A DNA stretch of 24,376 nt from NCBI GenBank assembly GCA_964480695.1, contig CAYZPO010000012.1:1-24376 (forward strand), read 5' to 3'. A program made the position numbers and the translations under genes. The notes below the pieces were generated by a model. The model saw only the letters and a program-made list of their open reading frames with translations, was not told the DNA's origin and made no database searches. This stretch comes from CAZDDW01 sp964480695. Its GTDB lineage: Bacteria > Patescibacteriota > Patescibacteriia > UBA9934 > CAZDDW01. This document shows positions 7,493-12,742 of this stretch, piece by piece (the stretch's first letter is position 1; every line of letters starts with the position of its first letter).

Positions 7493-8350
7493 ATGAACAA
7501 GACACAAAGAAAAAATACATTATTAATCGTTCCGGTCAACGACCTGGAGGCCTTTTTGATTGCTGAGCTAGGAGAACGGATCAAGATGCAAGTGTATCGT
7601 TCAGAGCAACCACATGGTGCCAAACTTGGAGACGAGTCGAATATTCTTGAGACAATAAAAAAGAGCATTTGCTCAACCGTGATCATTGTGGAAATGCCTG
7701 GTCCTGAGATAGAGAAACAGATTCAAGCGCTAGGTAAAGAACTCAAGATTATTGATCATCACAGTTACACTGACCTGGACCGAGCGCGTGACGCAGAAGG
7801 CATGTCTTTACCAAGTTCACTGGAGCAGTTCCTTGAGTTGGCTGGGATTGATGACAAAGAGCTCGACGAGATCGGATACAAGCCACGCTTAGTCCGAGCA
7901 ACCGGGCTATGGGACGCGGGTTACATCTGGGCTTTGATCGATAACGGATATACTACAGAAGAGATCGAAGAGTTTGAGGAATACAAAGAAGTAATCGACC
8001 AGAAGCTCGGCTCTTCTAGTATGACCAAAGAATCTAAGTTAGCAGCAGAGTTGGCTTGGAAGGCTAGGGAAGAGTGGAAAGAATTTTGGATTTTTGAGTC
8101 TGCTGACATGAACGCGCATATTCGCTCGCTTATTTCACGTATGGCTGCTAAGCATTTTAAGAAGCCAACTCCGGTAATTATCCTAGAACGGGCTGGTCGA
8201 GTGATCTATGTCCAAGAGACCCCACGCGCCAGTGACCTCTTTGATCATTTCGGCGGCTTCACTTTTGGAAAAGATCATAACTGGGGGTATGATAATGAAG
8301 AAGGGGAGAAGCAGGTTGGGTTAGATCAGATAAAAGAATTTTTGACTTAA
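7493..8350 (+). CDS. Conserved-looking protein with DHH-like motif, function unknown
   Basis: A 285-residue soluble protein. Residues 62-100 resemble the core of DHH phosphoesterases: a hydrophobic strand (STVIIVEMPG), a helix (IEKQIQALGKEL), then KIIDHHSYTDLDRARD with DHH at 88-90. The preceding strand lacks the Asp usual in DHH enzymes (EMPG instead of a D-x-x-G type), and the C-terminal DHHA1 signature is not obvious, although FDHFGGFTFGKDHNWGYD (about 250-267) is Gly-rich in a similar place. Enzymatic activity on nucleotides is possible but unproven. The gene follows ileS behind a repeat element and ends at an intrinsic terminator (8378-8402). Confidence 0.6.
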   Translation: MNKTQRKNTLLIVPVNDLEAFLIAELGERIKMQVYRSEQPHGAKLGDESNILETIKKSICSTVIIVEMPGPEIEKQIQALGKELKIIDHHSYTDLDRARDAEGMSLPSSLEQFLELAGIDDKELDEIGYKPRLVRATGLWDAGYIWALIDNGYTTEEIEEFEEYKEVIDQKLGSSSMTKESKLAAELAWKAREEWKEFWIFESADMNAHIRSLISRMAAKHFKKPTPVIILERAGRVIYVQETPRASDLFDHFGGFTFGKDHNWGYDNEEGEKQVGLDQIKEFLT

Positions 8351-8377
8351 TTGAGCAAAGAATCTAGGTTGGTTTTT

Positions 8378-8402
8378 GGCTTAAATAAGCCATTTTTGTT
8401 TT
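8378..8402 (+). terminator. Intrinsic terminator after the DHH-like gene
   Basis: GGCTT-aaat-AAGCC followed by ATTTTTGTTTT, ending where the CIRCE element begins. Confidence 0.8.
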
Positions 8403-8440
8403 AGCACTCGGTTGACAAGAGTGCTAAAATGTGTTATACT
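8401..8440 (+). promoter_or_regulatory. CIRCE operator overlapping a consensus sigma70 promoter
   Basis: TTAGCACTC (8401-8409), nine bases, GAGTGCTAA (8419-8427): a perfect CIRCE, the operator of the heat-shock repressor HrcA. Inside the spacer lies a perfect -35 TTGACA (8412-8417); 17 nt later comes -10 TATACT (8435-8440), giving a start near 8447. HrcA would block RNA polymerase directly. CIRCE normally precedes groESL or hrcA-grpE-dnaK; here no chaperone gene follows. What follows is a short non-coding stretch, a strong hairpin and then the GC-rich island. Confidence 0.92.
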
Positions 8441-8446
8441 ATACAC

Positions 8447-8595
8447 ACGTTACAATCAATGAGTGAGAGAGCCCTGGCCGGGGTTAAGGCAATAAGCTTG
8501 TATGGGAATGACAAACTTCAGTTTGTTCTGTCAGCCAAGCTTAAAAAAACGGATTTGAATATCTCTCAAGAGGTAATCAGATCCGTTTTTCGTTC
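8447..8595 (+). ncRNA. Candidate short heat-shock-regulated RNA from the CIRCE promoter
   Basis: From the predicted start near 8447 to the T-tract at 8586-8590 a transcript of about 150 nt would be made. It contains AAGCTTG (8494-8500) pairing with CAAGCTT (8536-8542), enclosing a GGGAATGACA-type hairpin (8509-8533), and ends in a 26-bp hairpin. An overlapping 58-codon frame (ATG 8459, stop 8633-8635) exists but has no ribosome binding site and runs through the hairpin, so I prefer an RNA. It might instead be the remnant leader of a lost heat-shock gene. Confidence 0.4.
8545..8590 (+). terminator. Long terminator-like hairpin, family I copy 1
   Basis: ACGGAT...ATCCGT closes a hairpin that continues through TTGA-TATCTC / GAGGTA-TCAG to a TCAA loop: about 26 bp with one mismatch, A-tract before and TTTTTCGTTCG after. 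A relative with compensatory changes lies at 9227-9270 (ACGGGT/ACCCGT), followed by the same TTTTTCGTTCG. Confidence 0.75.
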
Positions 8596-8647
8596 GAAAT
8601 ATCGTTCACCCCCCACTCTGCCTGGGTATAGGTAGAAAGGAACCCTG

Positions 8648-8713
8648 ATGTCCGTTCTCGGCTACGCTCTCGTGTTCAGCACCCTCGCCCTCGCCCTGAT
8701 CAACGCCCTTTAG
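8648..8713 (+). CDS. Putative 21-residue hydrophobic peptide
   Basis: A short frame ATG 8648 to TAG 8711, behind AGAAAGGA (8634-8641). It encodes 21 residues, nearly all hydrophobic (starts MSVLGYALVF, ends LALALINAL), enough for one membrane helix with no charged residues. C-rich third positions match the island genes. It is the first candidate gene of the island, immediately after the family I hairpin at 8545-8590 and before tandem hairpins G1/H1. It could be a membrane microprotein, a toxin-like peptide or a leader peptide. The support is the ribosome binding site, codon choice and position only. Confidence 0.45.
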   Translation: MSVLGYALVFSTLALALINAL

Positions 8714-8730
8714 CCCGCCTTCTCAATCCC

Positions 8731-8798
8731 GCCTGTGATTCTTCTCACCTACAGGCAACTCCCTGAGATAATCAAAAGATTGGTTAGTTCGGGGAGTT
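8731..8798 (+). promoter_or_regulatory. Tandem leader hairpins G1/H1
   Basis: Hairpin G1 has arms GCCTGT (8731-8736) and ACAGGC (8751-8756). H1 starts at the next base: AACTCCCTGA (8757-8766) pairs with TTCGGGGAGTT (ending 8798), topped by AATC-aaaa-GATT. The same pair, with diverged but pairing stems, is at 9114-9192. A further CAGCG/CGCTG hairpin (8829-8864) follows before the Cys-rich gene. Confidence 0.65.
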
Positions 8799-8874
8799 CA
8801 CCAGGTGTTTCAAATCAGTTTACAAGTTCAGCGGAGTAATCCCGAAAACGGGACAGAAACGCTGGAGAAAAAGA

Positions 8875-9093
8875 ATGGCCAATTGTCCGGTGTGCCACAG
8901 TGATCCGAACCGTGAAGTAAAGTGGGTGCCGTTGTCCGAAGAGAACGAGTGCCCCGAGTGCAAGTACAAAGTACCCGAGAATCTGTGCTCCGACTGCCCC
9001 GGATATATGATGTGTCCGTTCGGCGGGTCAGAGTGCCACTGCGGTTCCCGCGTGTGCCGCCACTACTGTGGTGGTACCCTGTCTTGCGGATAA
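8875..9093 (+). CDS. Cysteine-rich mini-protein, probable metal binder
   Basis: A 72-residue protein with 13 cysteines and 3 histidines. CPVCHSD (4-10) and CPECKYK (27-33) are a pair of zinc-knuckle CxxC motifs, together a plausible zinc ribbon. The C-terminal half has dense Cys spacing (CSDCPGYMMCPFGGSECHCG, then CRHYCGGTLSC) that could hold a second metal cluster or disulfides. There is no signal peptide, so a cytoplasmic metal-bound form is more likely. The ATG follows GGAGAAAAAGA (8865-8873). It is preceded by tandem hairpins G1/H1 and followed by G2/H2. No family is recognised. Confidence 0.75.
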   Translation: MANCPVCHSDPNREVKWVPLSEENECPECKYKVPENLCSDCPGYMMCPFGGSECHCGSRVCRHYCGGTLSCG

Positions 9094-9113
9094 ACCCATT
9101 CCCTCTCGATCCC

Positions 9114-9192
9114 GCCTGTGATTATTCTCGGTCATCTCTGACCTACAGGCAACCCCCCTAGGTAATCAAGCGATTGGTTATCTGAGGGAGTC
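9114..9192 (+). promoter_or_regulatory. Tandem leader hairpins G2/H2
   Basis: GCCTGT (9114-9119) pairs with ACAGGC (9145-9150), enclosing GGTCA-tctc-TGACC. H2 (9151-9192) is capped by AATC-aagc-GATT and has a CCCCCCTAGG / CTGAGGGAG lower stem with mismatches. Compared with G1/H1 the lower stem differs in sequence but keeps pairing. Confidence 0.65.
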
Positions 9193-9226
9193 AAAAAGTA
9201 AATTACAACAAAATAATAGGAGAGAG

Positions 9227-9270
9227 AAACGGGTTTGAGTTGCTCTTCACGAGAAATTTAAACCCGTTTT
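9227..9270 (+). terminator. Family I hairpin copy 2, possible attenuator
   Basis: AAACGGG (9227-9233) pairs with CCCGTTT (9263-9269); the stem continues as TTTGAGTT-CTC / GAG-AATTTAAA to a 5-nt loop, about 19 bp. It is followed by TTTTCGTTCG. It lies between the G2/H2 hairpins and the 9337 gene, so it could stop transcription ahead of that gene. Confidence 0.65.
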
Positions 9271-9336
9271 TCGTTCGTGCGGCCGTGTTGGTTGCGCGAA
9301 GTCGAGAGACATGTTCGATACATTGGGAGCATTACG

Positions 9337-9864
9337 ATGTTGAACGATTTCCTGTCCGCCATTCTGGCCTTGTCCCCTGAGGCCGCCATCCTGTCCGCGA
9401 TCGCGTTGGGTGCCATCGGTGCCTTCGCCATGATGCAGGGCACGGAGCCGTCCGGTCGCGGGTTCTACCTGGCGTTCTTCGTCGGCTACCCCTGCGTGAT
9501 CATCGGGACGATCGGGGTGACCGTCCGCCTGCTGGCGGCCGTGAACCTGGGTGTCGGAACGAACCTGGCTGCGATCACGGCCATCACCTTTGTCCTGGCT
9601 GGTCTGCTCGTCCGCGCCATGATCCTGCCCAAGCAGGTCCGCCACGAGAAGCGCGAGCAGATCGTAGCCGCGGGTGTGCAGGAAGCCGTCAGGCAGCCGG
9701 CAGAGAACATCTTCGCCCTGCCCCAGCGCCGCCCGGCCCTGGCCACCTCGGCTGGCAGCACGGTCGCCCGCCGCCGTCCGGCCCATCTGACCTCCAGAAA
9801 GCCTGCTGTCAGCACGATCGAGCACGATCGCATGTTCCGCTGGACGGGCACGGACAACGGCTGA
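9337..9864 (+). CDS. Membrane protein with basic cytoplasmic tail, unknown
   Basis: The start is ATG 9337, behind GGGAG (9325-9329); an earlier in-frame GTG at 9277 lies in the preceding hairpin and is rejected. The 175-residue product has three hydrophobic segments: about 4-30 (FLSAILALSPEAAILSAIAL), 43-70 (FYLAFFVGYPCVIIGTIGVT) and 75-100 (AAITAITFVLAGLLVRAMIL). A polar, Arg-rich tail follows from 105 to 175 (LPQRRPALAT, VARRRPAH) and is likely cytoplasmic. No catalytic motif is seen. It may be an integral membrane scaffold or regulator; there is no family assignment. Module A and tandem C1/D1 follow it. Confidence 0.7.
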   Translation: MLNDFLSAILALSPEAAILSAIALGAIGAFAMMQGTEPSGRGFYLAFFVGYPCVIIGTIGVTVRLLAAVNLGVGTNLAAITAITFVLAGLLVRAMILPKQVRHEKREQIVAAGVQEAVRQPAENIFALPQRRPALATSAGSTVARRRPAHLTSRKPAVSTIEHDRMFRWTGTDNG

Positions 9865-9875
9865 GTCGACACCAT

Positions 9876-9910
9876 CCCACGCTGAGCCGGCAGCATCCCT
9901 CCTCCGGCAT
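9876..9910 (+). repeat. Module A, copy 1
   Basis: CCCACGCTGAGCCGGCAGC...CTCCGGCAT, with GCCGG (9886-9890) pairing with CCGGC (9904-9908). Other copies: about 11132-11160 (stem changed to GCTGG/CCAGC, a compensatory change), 16089-16130, 16420-16452 and 17013-17052. It follows gene ends. Confidence 0.75.
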
Positions 9911-9938
9911 CAATCTCAACGTTCCTTCATTCCGCTTC

Positions 9939-10006
9939 GTGGAGAACTCTCGTCCTGAGAATTCTCCACCTGCACCAGCTGATCATCACTGATCATCTGA
10001 TGCGGG
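9939..10006 (+). promoter_or_regulatory. Tandem leader hairpins C1/D1 before the sigma factor gene
   Basis: C1: GTGGAGAA (9939-9946) pairs with TTCTCCAC (9962-9969), extended by TCTC/GAGA. D1: 9969-10006, about 15 of 17 positions paired with a TCAC loop (CTGATCA / TGATCATCTG arms). An AT-rich stretch (10027-10055, GTTGTTTACAAC...TATATA) then precedes the gene and may hold a promoter; no clear -35/-10 pair is seen. Confidence 0.7.
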
Positions 10007-10103
10007 TTCATCCCGATAATCTCTTTCCTCGTTGTTTACAACGATTACATATATACCGCGGCCTGAATGGGCTGCACACAACTTTTGGTAATGGGGGGTT
10101 CCG

Positions 10104-10715
10104 ATGTCCACCAACAGAACGCGACGCGAACAGGATGTGCAGGTCGTCCACGAGGTCCAGGCCGGCAACACCACGGCGTTCAACGTCTTGGTCGAGCAGT
10201 ACTGGACCGCGATGCTGGGAATGGTACTCAGCATGGGCTTCCCGCAGCAGAAGGCCACTGAGATCGTCCAGGACGCCTTCCTCAAGGCCTTCTGCGCGAT
10301 CAACCAGTTCCAGGGTGGCAGCTTCAAGGCCTGGCTGCGCCGCATCGTGCGCAACACGGCCCTGAACAACGTCCGCCGGTCCACCGCGCGACGGGCTCAG
10401 TTCACCCGCGAGTTCGATGACACCCGCGGTGACCGCGCGGGCACGGTGGTCAACCTGCCCCAGGCCCGTCGGGCCGACCAGGTGGTGCACCAGCAGCAGG
10501 TCAGCGTTCGGATCCACGAGGCCCTGGCACAGCTGCCCGAGGCCCAGCGCGAGGCCCTGGTGCTGTACCACTACGATGACCTCTCCTACCTGGAGATCGC
10601 CGAGGTACAGGGCATCAAGCTCGGGACGGTCATGAGCCGCATCAGCCGCGCCCGCCACAACCTGCGCGAGATCCTGGAGCCCCACCGCAACGAGCTGCTC
10701 GCGGCCGCGAGCTAG
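10104..10715 (+). CDS. ECF-type RNA polymerase sigma factor
   Basis: A 203-residue sigma70-family protein of extracytoplasmic-function size. Region 2 spans about residues 18-95 (AGNTTAFNVLVEQYW, then ATEIVQDAFLKAFCAINQF and FKAWLRRIVRNTALNNVRR). Region 4 spans about 130-190 (LPEAQREALVLYHYDDLSYL, then GTVMSRISRARHNLREIL, the DNA-recognition helix). The domains are joined by a basic linker with no extra C-terminal domain. The ATG follows a GGGGGG tract. It is the only transcription regulator in the island and is followed after 10 bp by the 10726 gene. It is plausibly the master regulator of the island; that is inference, and I could not define its promoter motif. Confidence 0.93.
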   Translation: MSTNRTRREQDVQVVHEVQAGNTTAFNVLVEQYWTAMLGMVLSMGFPQQKATEIVQDAFLKAFCAINQFQGGSFKAWLRRIVRNTALNNVRRSTARRAQFTREFDDTRGDRAGTVVNLPQARRADQVVHQQQVSVRIHEALAQLPEAQREALVLYHYDDLSYLEIAEVQGIKLGTVMSRISRARHNLREILEPHRNELLAAAS

Positions 10716-10725
10716 GGAGAAGAAC

Positions 10726-11130
10726 ATGAGCGTCATGAACTTCACGTATCACCTCCGAGCCCTCCTGACCGCAGTTGCCTGCTGCAACACTCACTGGGGC
10801 GTCATGTCCGAGGTACGTCAGATCGCACAGTGCGCATCCTGGGGCTTCCTCGGGATCAAGCTGGACGTGCTGGTCAAGACCGTCGAGCACTGCATCGTGG
10901 ATCTGCGCGAGCCGGGCCGGTGGATCGAGACCGAGATCGTACAGGTGATCGTCGAGGCCTGCGGTGGCGAGCTGATCGATCAGATTGAGCACCACGACCA
11001 CGACATCCCCGGAGTCAGCAATGATCTGACCCTGAGCCGTTTCCAGCTCCGGTCCAGTACTACCCTGGAGGTCTTCCACAGCCCCACCGGCAACCAGGCC
11101 TGTTACTATGCCCAGCTGGTCCGGACCTGA
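10726..11130 (+). CDS. Unknown soluble protein co-transcribed with the sigma factor
   Basis: A 134-residue protein whose ATG lies 10 bp after the sigma factor stop, behind GGGAGAAG, so the two form an operon. No transmembrane helix is obvious, which does not fit a classical membrane anti-sigma factor; no zinc-binding HxxxCxxC motif is seen either. Three of its five Cys lie in the N-terminal third (ACCNTHWG, QCASWG), and the middle is acidic with EHHDHD near 89-94. A cytoplasmic partner or antagonist of the sigma factor is possible from position alone. Confidence 0.7.
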   Translation: MSVMNFTYHLRALLTAVACCNTHWGVMSEVRQIAQCASWGFLGIKLDVLVKTVEHCIVDLREPGRWIETEIVQVIVEACGGELIDQIEHHDHDIPGVSNDLTLSRFQLRSSTTLEVFHSPTGNQACYYAQLVRT

Positions 11131-11192
11131 TCCCACGTCGTGCTGGCGGCCCACCCCACCTTCCAGCAACAAATCCCCACGTTCCTTCACCT

Positions 11193-11291
11193 CGGAGGTG
11201 AGTGCACTCTCTCGCACTCGCCCCTCCGACAGTTGTGTTCTTCTTATCAAGACGGGAACAAGTTCCCTGAGAAGAACATCACTGTCGGAGG
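11193..11291 (+). promoter_or_regulatory. Mutually exclusive hairpins E1/F1, a putative RNA switch
   Basis: E1: CGGAGG-GAGTGC pairs with GCACTC-CCTCCG (11193-11228). F1: CCTCCGACAGT (11223-11233) pairs perfectly with ACTGTCGGAGG (11281-11291), enclosing TGTTCTTCT/AGAAGAACA (11236-11244 / 11270-11278) and GGGAAC/GTTCCC (11254-11267). The CCTCCG at 11223-11228 is needed by both, so they cannot coexist. The 3' arm of F1 contains the Shine-Dalgarno GGAGG (11287-11291), 6 nt before the ATG at 11298: F1 would hide it, E1 would free it. Confidence 0.65.
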
Positions 11292-11297
11292 TGTATC

Positions 11298-11324
11298 ATG
11301 TTGATCCTCTCGACCCTCCCCTGA
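11298..11324 (+). CDS. Putative 8-residue leader peptide
   Basis: ATG to TGA encoding MLILSTLP, with CGGAGG 6 nt upstream inside hairpin F1. The ATCATG start context is shared with real island genes (16304, 16511, 11895). Its tiny size and position after a switch suggest a regulatory peptide; translation is unproven. Confidence 0.35.
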   Translation: MLILSTLP

Positions 11325-11386
11325 TTATGAGACTAAGGGGAAGTCAGGGTCGCAAGCTAGAGTCTCGAACCTCAGCTGGAGGGATC

Positions 11387-11413
11387 ATGGAATACCACGA
11401 TCAATTCGTCTGA
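11387..11413 (+). CDS. Putative 8-residue peptide
   Basis: ATG to TGA encoding MEYHDQFV, preceded by GGAGGG (11378-11383) and the GATCATG start context. It has the same length as the preceding mini-frame. A longer frame in phase upstream lacks a ribosome binding site. Confidence 0.3.
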   Translation: MEYHDQFV

Positions 11414-11474
11414 CCAATCTAAGGGTGAGGCATCAGGCCTCGCGCCCTAACCTCGGGCCATTAAGGGGCCAATC

Positions 11475-11552
11475 ATGGTCGAGGGATGGGTTCCGAATGT
11501 CAGGCCCCAATTCACCCCGCCTGACGAGCGATGTTCTCAGGCACTAACCTAA
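11475..11552 (+). CDS. Putative 25-residue peptide
   Basis: ATG 11475 to TAA 11550, behind AAGGGG (11463-11468) and the AATCATG context. It begins MVEGWVPNVRPQF and ends CSQALT; no membrane segment. The frame overlaps strong RNA pairings (GTCAGGC/GCCTGAC), so it may be fortuitous. Confidence 0.25.
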   Translation: MVEGWVPNVRPQFTPPDERCSQALT

Positions 11553-11764
11553 GGAACAGGTGATAGAAATCGTGACTGCAGTAAAGAAGCGTCCCGGGAC
11601 CTGTCGAGGAGGCAGGCAAACGTTATTCACCCCCGGACGTGGATACAAAAGGAATAGGTGAGTGTTTCCATGTAGCCAAAGGATTCGCGCGCCAAAGCAT
11701 GGATACCCCTTGTTGTCTGGGGGACTTACGGGAGGACTAGCCATCTTCCAACGAGACAGCTTCT

Positions 11765-11843
11765 GGGGCGAGCGCGTCGGTACTACGCCGCGCTCGCCCC
11801 TCAACAGGAGATTTGGTGGAAAACCACAAAGTCTGCTGTGGAG
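11765..11843 (+). promoter_or_regulatory. Tandem leader hairpins E3/F3
   Basis: E3: GGGGCGAGCGCG (11765-11776) pairs perfectly with CGCGCTCGCCCC (11789-11800). F3 (11800-11843): CTC, ACAG, AGA and TTTG-TGG pair with CCACAAA, TCT, CTGT and GAG around an AAAA loop. It is followed by GGAGTCGGAACATTCAAT, almost repeated after F2 (12700-12717). Confidence 0.65.
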
Positions 11844-11894
11844 TCGGAACATTCAATCAACGTCGCAGCATGCTGGACGACATTTGGAGTAATC

Positions 11895-12212
11895 ATGTAC
11901 CTGAACTTGTTCTTGCACATCAGCATGGCCGTTTCCGCGGCCCTGGCCGTGGTCCTGACCATCGCGAGTGTGACCATCCGCATCTGGGCCTACGATGACC
12001 AGCGGCAGATCGACCGGTCGCTGTGGGTCATCGCCCTCGGCGTGGCTGCTCTGCTGGAGTACGTGTGGATGGCGTCCGCGGCTCTGCCGAGCGCATTCCT
12101 GGTGGGCATGCTCACCTGGGCCGTCAACTACGGGATCTGTCACGTCATCAAACGGCTGCCGTTCGGTGGCCTGATCACCAGCGTCGCCCGCGGCGTGGGC
12201 AACTGGCGGTAG
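11895..12212 (+). CDS. Small three-helix membrane protein, unknown
   Basis: The start is ATG 11895, behind GGAG (11886-11889); the in-frame ATG at 11838 has no ribosome binding site and overlaps hairpin F3. The 105-residue product has hydrophobic segments at about 3-29 (NLFLHISMAVSAALAVVLTI), 42-62 (LWVIALGVAALLEYVWMASA) and 65-84 (PSAFLVGMLTWAVNYGI), with a basic C-terminus (KRLPFGG, ARGVGNWR). No conserved family is recognised. It is followed by a small lipoprotein gene 45 bp downstream, so the two may form a unit. Confidence 0.7.
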   Translation: MYLNLFLHISMAVSAALAVVLTIASVTIRIWAYDDQRQIDRSLWVIALGVAALLEYVWMASAALPSAFLVGMLTWAVNYGICHVIKRLPFGGLITSVARGVGNWR

Positions 12213-12257
12213 AACCACAATCCCGGGAGTACTGCTCCCAGAAACGGAGACGATTCG

Positions 12258-12569
12258 ATGAAGAATGGTTCCGCCCTGATCCTGGCCATCTCGCTGACCC
12301 TGATCGTGATCACGATCGCCCTGTCCGGGTGTGGCTCCTCCGAGCCCGAGCCCGAGCCGGTGACGATGATCATCGTCGAACGCACGATCGTGATCATGTC
12401 GGATCCGAGCTGTTCCTGCTACGGCTACGACCTCAACCGTGAGGCCACCCCGTCGTATCAGTTCCCGGAGATGGCGATCCCGGGTTCGATGCAGCAGGAC
12501 CACAACCCCTACATCAGCGCCGAGGCCATCCGTCGTGATGACTCACCTACCATCCTCGGACCTTTCTAG
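12258..12569 (+). CDS. Small lipoprotein
   Basis: A 103-residue protein with a type II signal peptide: hydrophobic residues 5-21, then lipobox LSGC with the lipidated Cys at 25, followed by an acidic proline spacer (SEPEPEPV). The mature part contains CSCYG near residue 52-56 and no recognised domain. The ribosome binding site is CGGAGA (12245-12250). A GGGAG/CTCCC hairpin lies in the short gap after the preceding membrane-protein gene. The stop TAG overlaps the first GTCGAC of module B1. Confidence 0.75.
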   Translation: MKNGSALILAISLTLIVITIALSGCGSSEPEPEPVTMIIVERTIVIMSDPSCSCYGYDLNREATPSYQFPEMAIPGSMQQDHNPYISAEAIRRDDSPTILGPF

Positions 12570-12602
12570 TCGACACTGCCCCTCAGGGCTCCCACCGTCG
12601 AC
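12569..12602 (+). repeat. Module B, copy 1
   Basis: GTCGACA (12569-12575) and GTCGACA (12597-12603) flank GCCC-ctca-GGGC. Copies 2 and 3 are at 13407-13440 and 14137-14169, both following gene ends; a lone half (GTCGAC 9865-9870) precedes module A copy 1. Confidence 0.75.
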
Positions 12603-12615
12603 ACACTACTCCCCT

Positions 12616-12703
12616 CGGAGGCGAGCGCATCATAGCGTCCTCGCGCTCGCCCCTCCGATTGCCGGCCTTGTTGGCGTAATAATTCGCCAGGCCTGCTGAG
12701 GAG
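12616..12703 (+). promoter_or_regulatory. Tandem leader hairpins E2/F2
   Basis: E2: CGGAGGCGAGCGC pairs with GCGCTCGCC-CCTCCG (12616-12657). F2: CTCC (12653-12656) pairs with GGAG (12700-12703), enclosing GGCC-TGGCG / CGCCA-GGCC around TAATAATT. As in E1/F1 the CTCC bases are claimed by both hairpins. Confidence 0.65.
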
Positions 12704-12742
12704 CCAGAACATTCAATACGATAGATTTGGAGACATTGAACG

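Larger units (their letters stand above)
11131..11894 (+). ncRNA. 764-nt gene-poor, hairpin-rich region; candidate structured RNA
   Basis: No gene longer than 25 codons is supported here. From left to right: module A variant; switch E1/F1 (11193-11291); two 8-codon frames; GAGGC-atca-GGCCTC (11427-11442); CCTCGG...TGGTCGAGG (about 11452-11485); GTCAGGC (11499-11505) with GCCTGAC (11518-11524); GTTC...GGAAC (11532-11557); ACAGGT (11557-11562) with ACCTGT (11599-11604); TCCATG...CATGGA near 11667-11704; and E3/F3 (11765-11843). The density of long-range pairings resembles large bacterial ncRNAs, but I recognise no known class: no RNase P, tmRNA or tRNA signatures. Confidence 0.5.

Noticed and set aside
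8459..8635. A 58-codon frame downstream of the CIRCE promoter
   Set aside because: No ribosome binding site, and it runs through a 26-bp terminator-like hairpin; a short RNA or remnant leader fits better.
9277..9336. GTG start 60 bp upstream for the 9337 membrane protein
   Set aside because: Lies at the foot of a terminator-like hairpin without RBS; GGGAG fits ATG 9337.
9247..9825. Long minus-strand frames opposite the 9337, 10104, 12023 and 13587 regions
   Set aside because: Low-complexity Arg/Asp/Gly-rich translations typical of antisense frames in GC-rich genes; no starts with RBS.
11131..11894. tRNA, tmRNA, RNase P RNA or group I intron
   Set aside because: No tRNA arms or GGTTCGA loop, no tmRNA ends, no RNase P core motifs; one AGACTA string (11329-11334) resembles a group I R motif but P, Q and S partners are missing.
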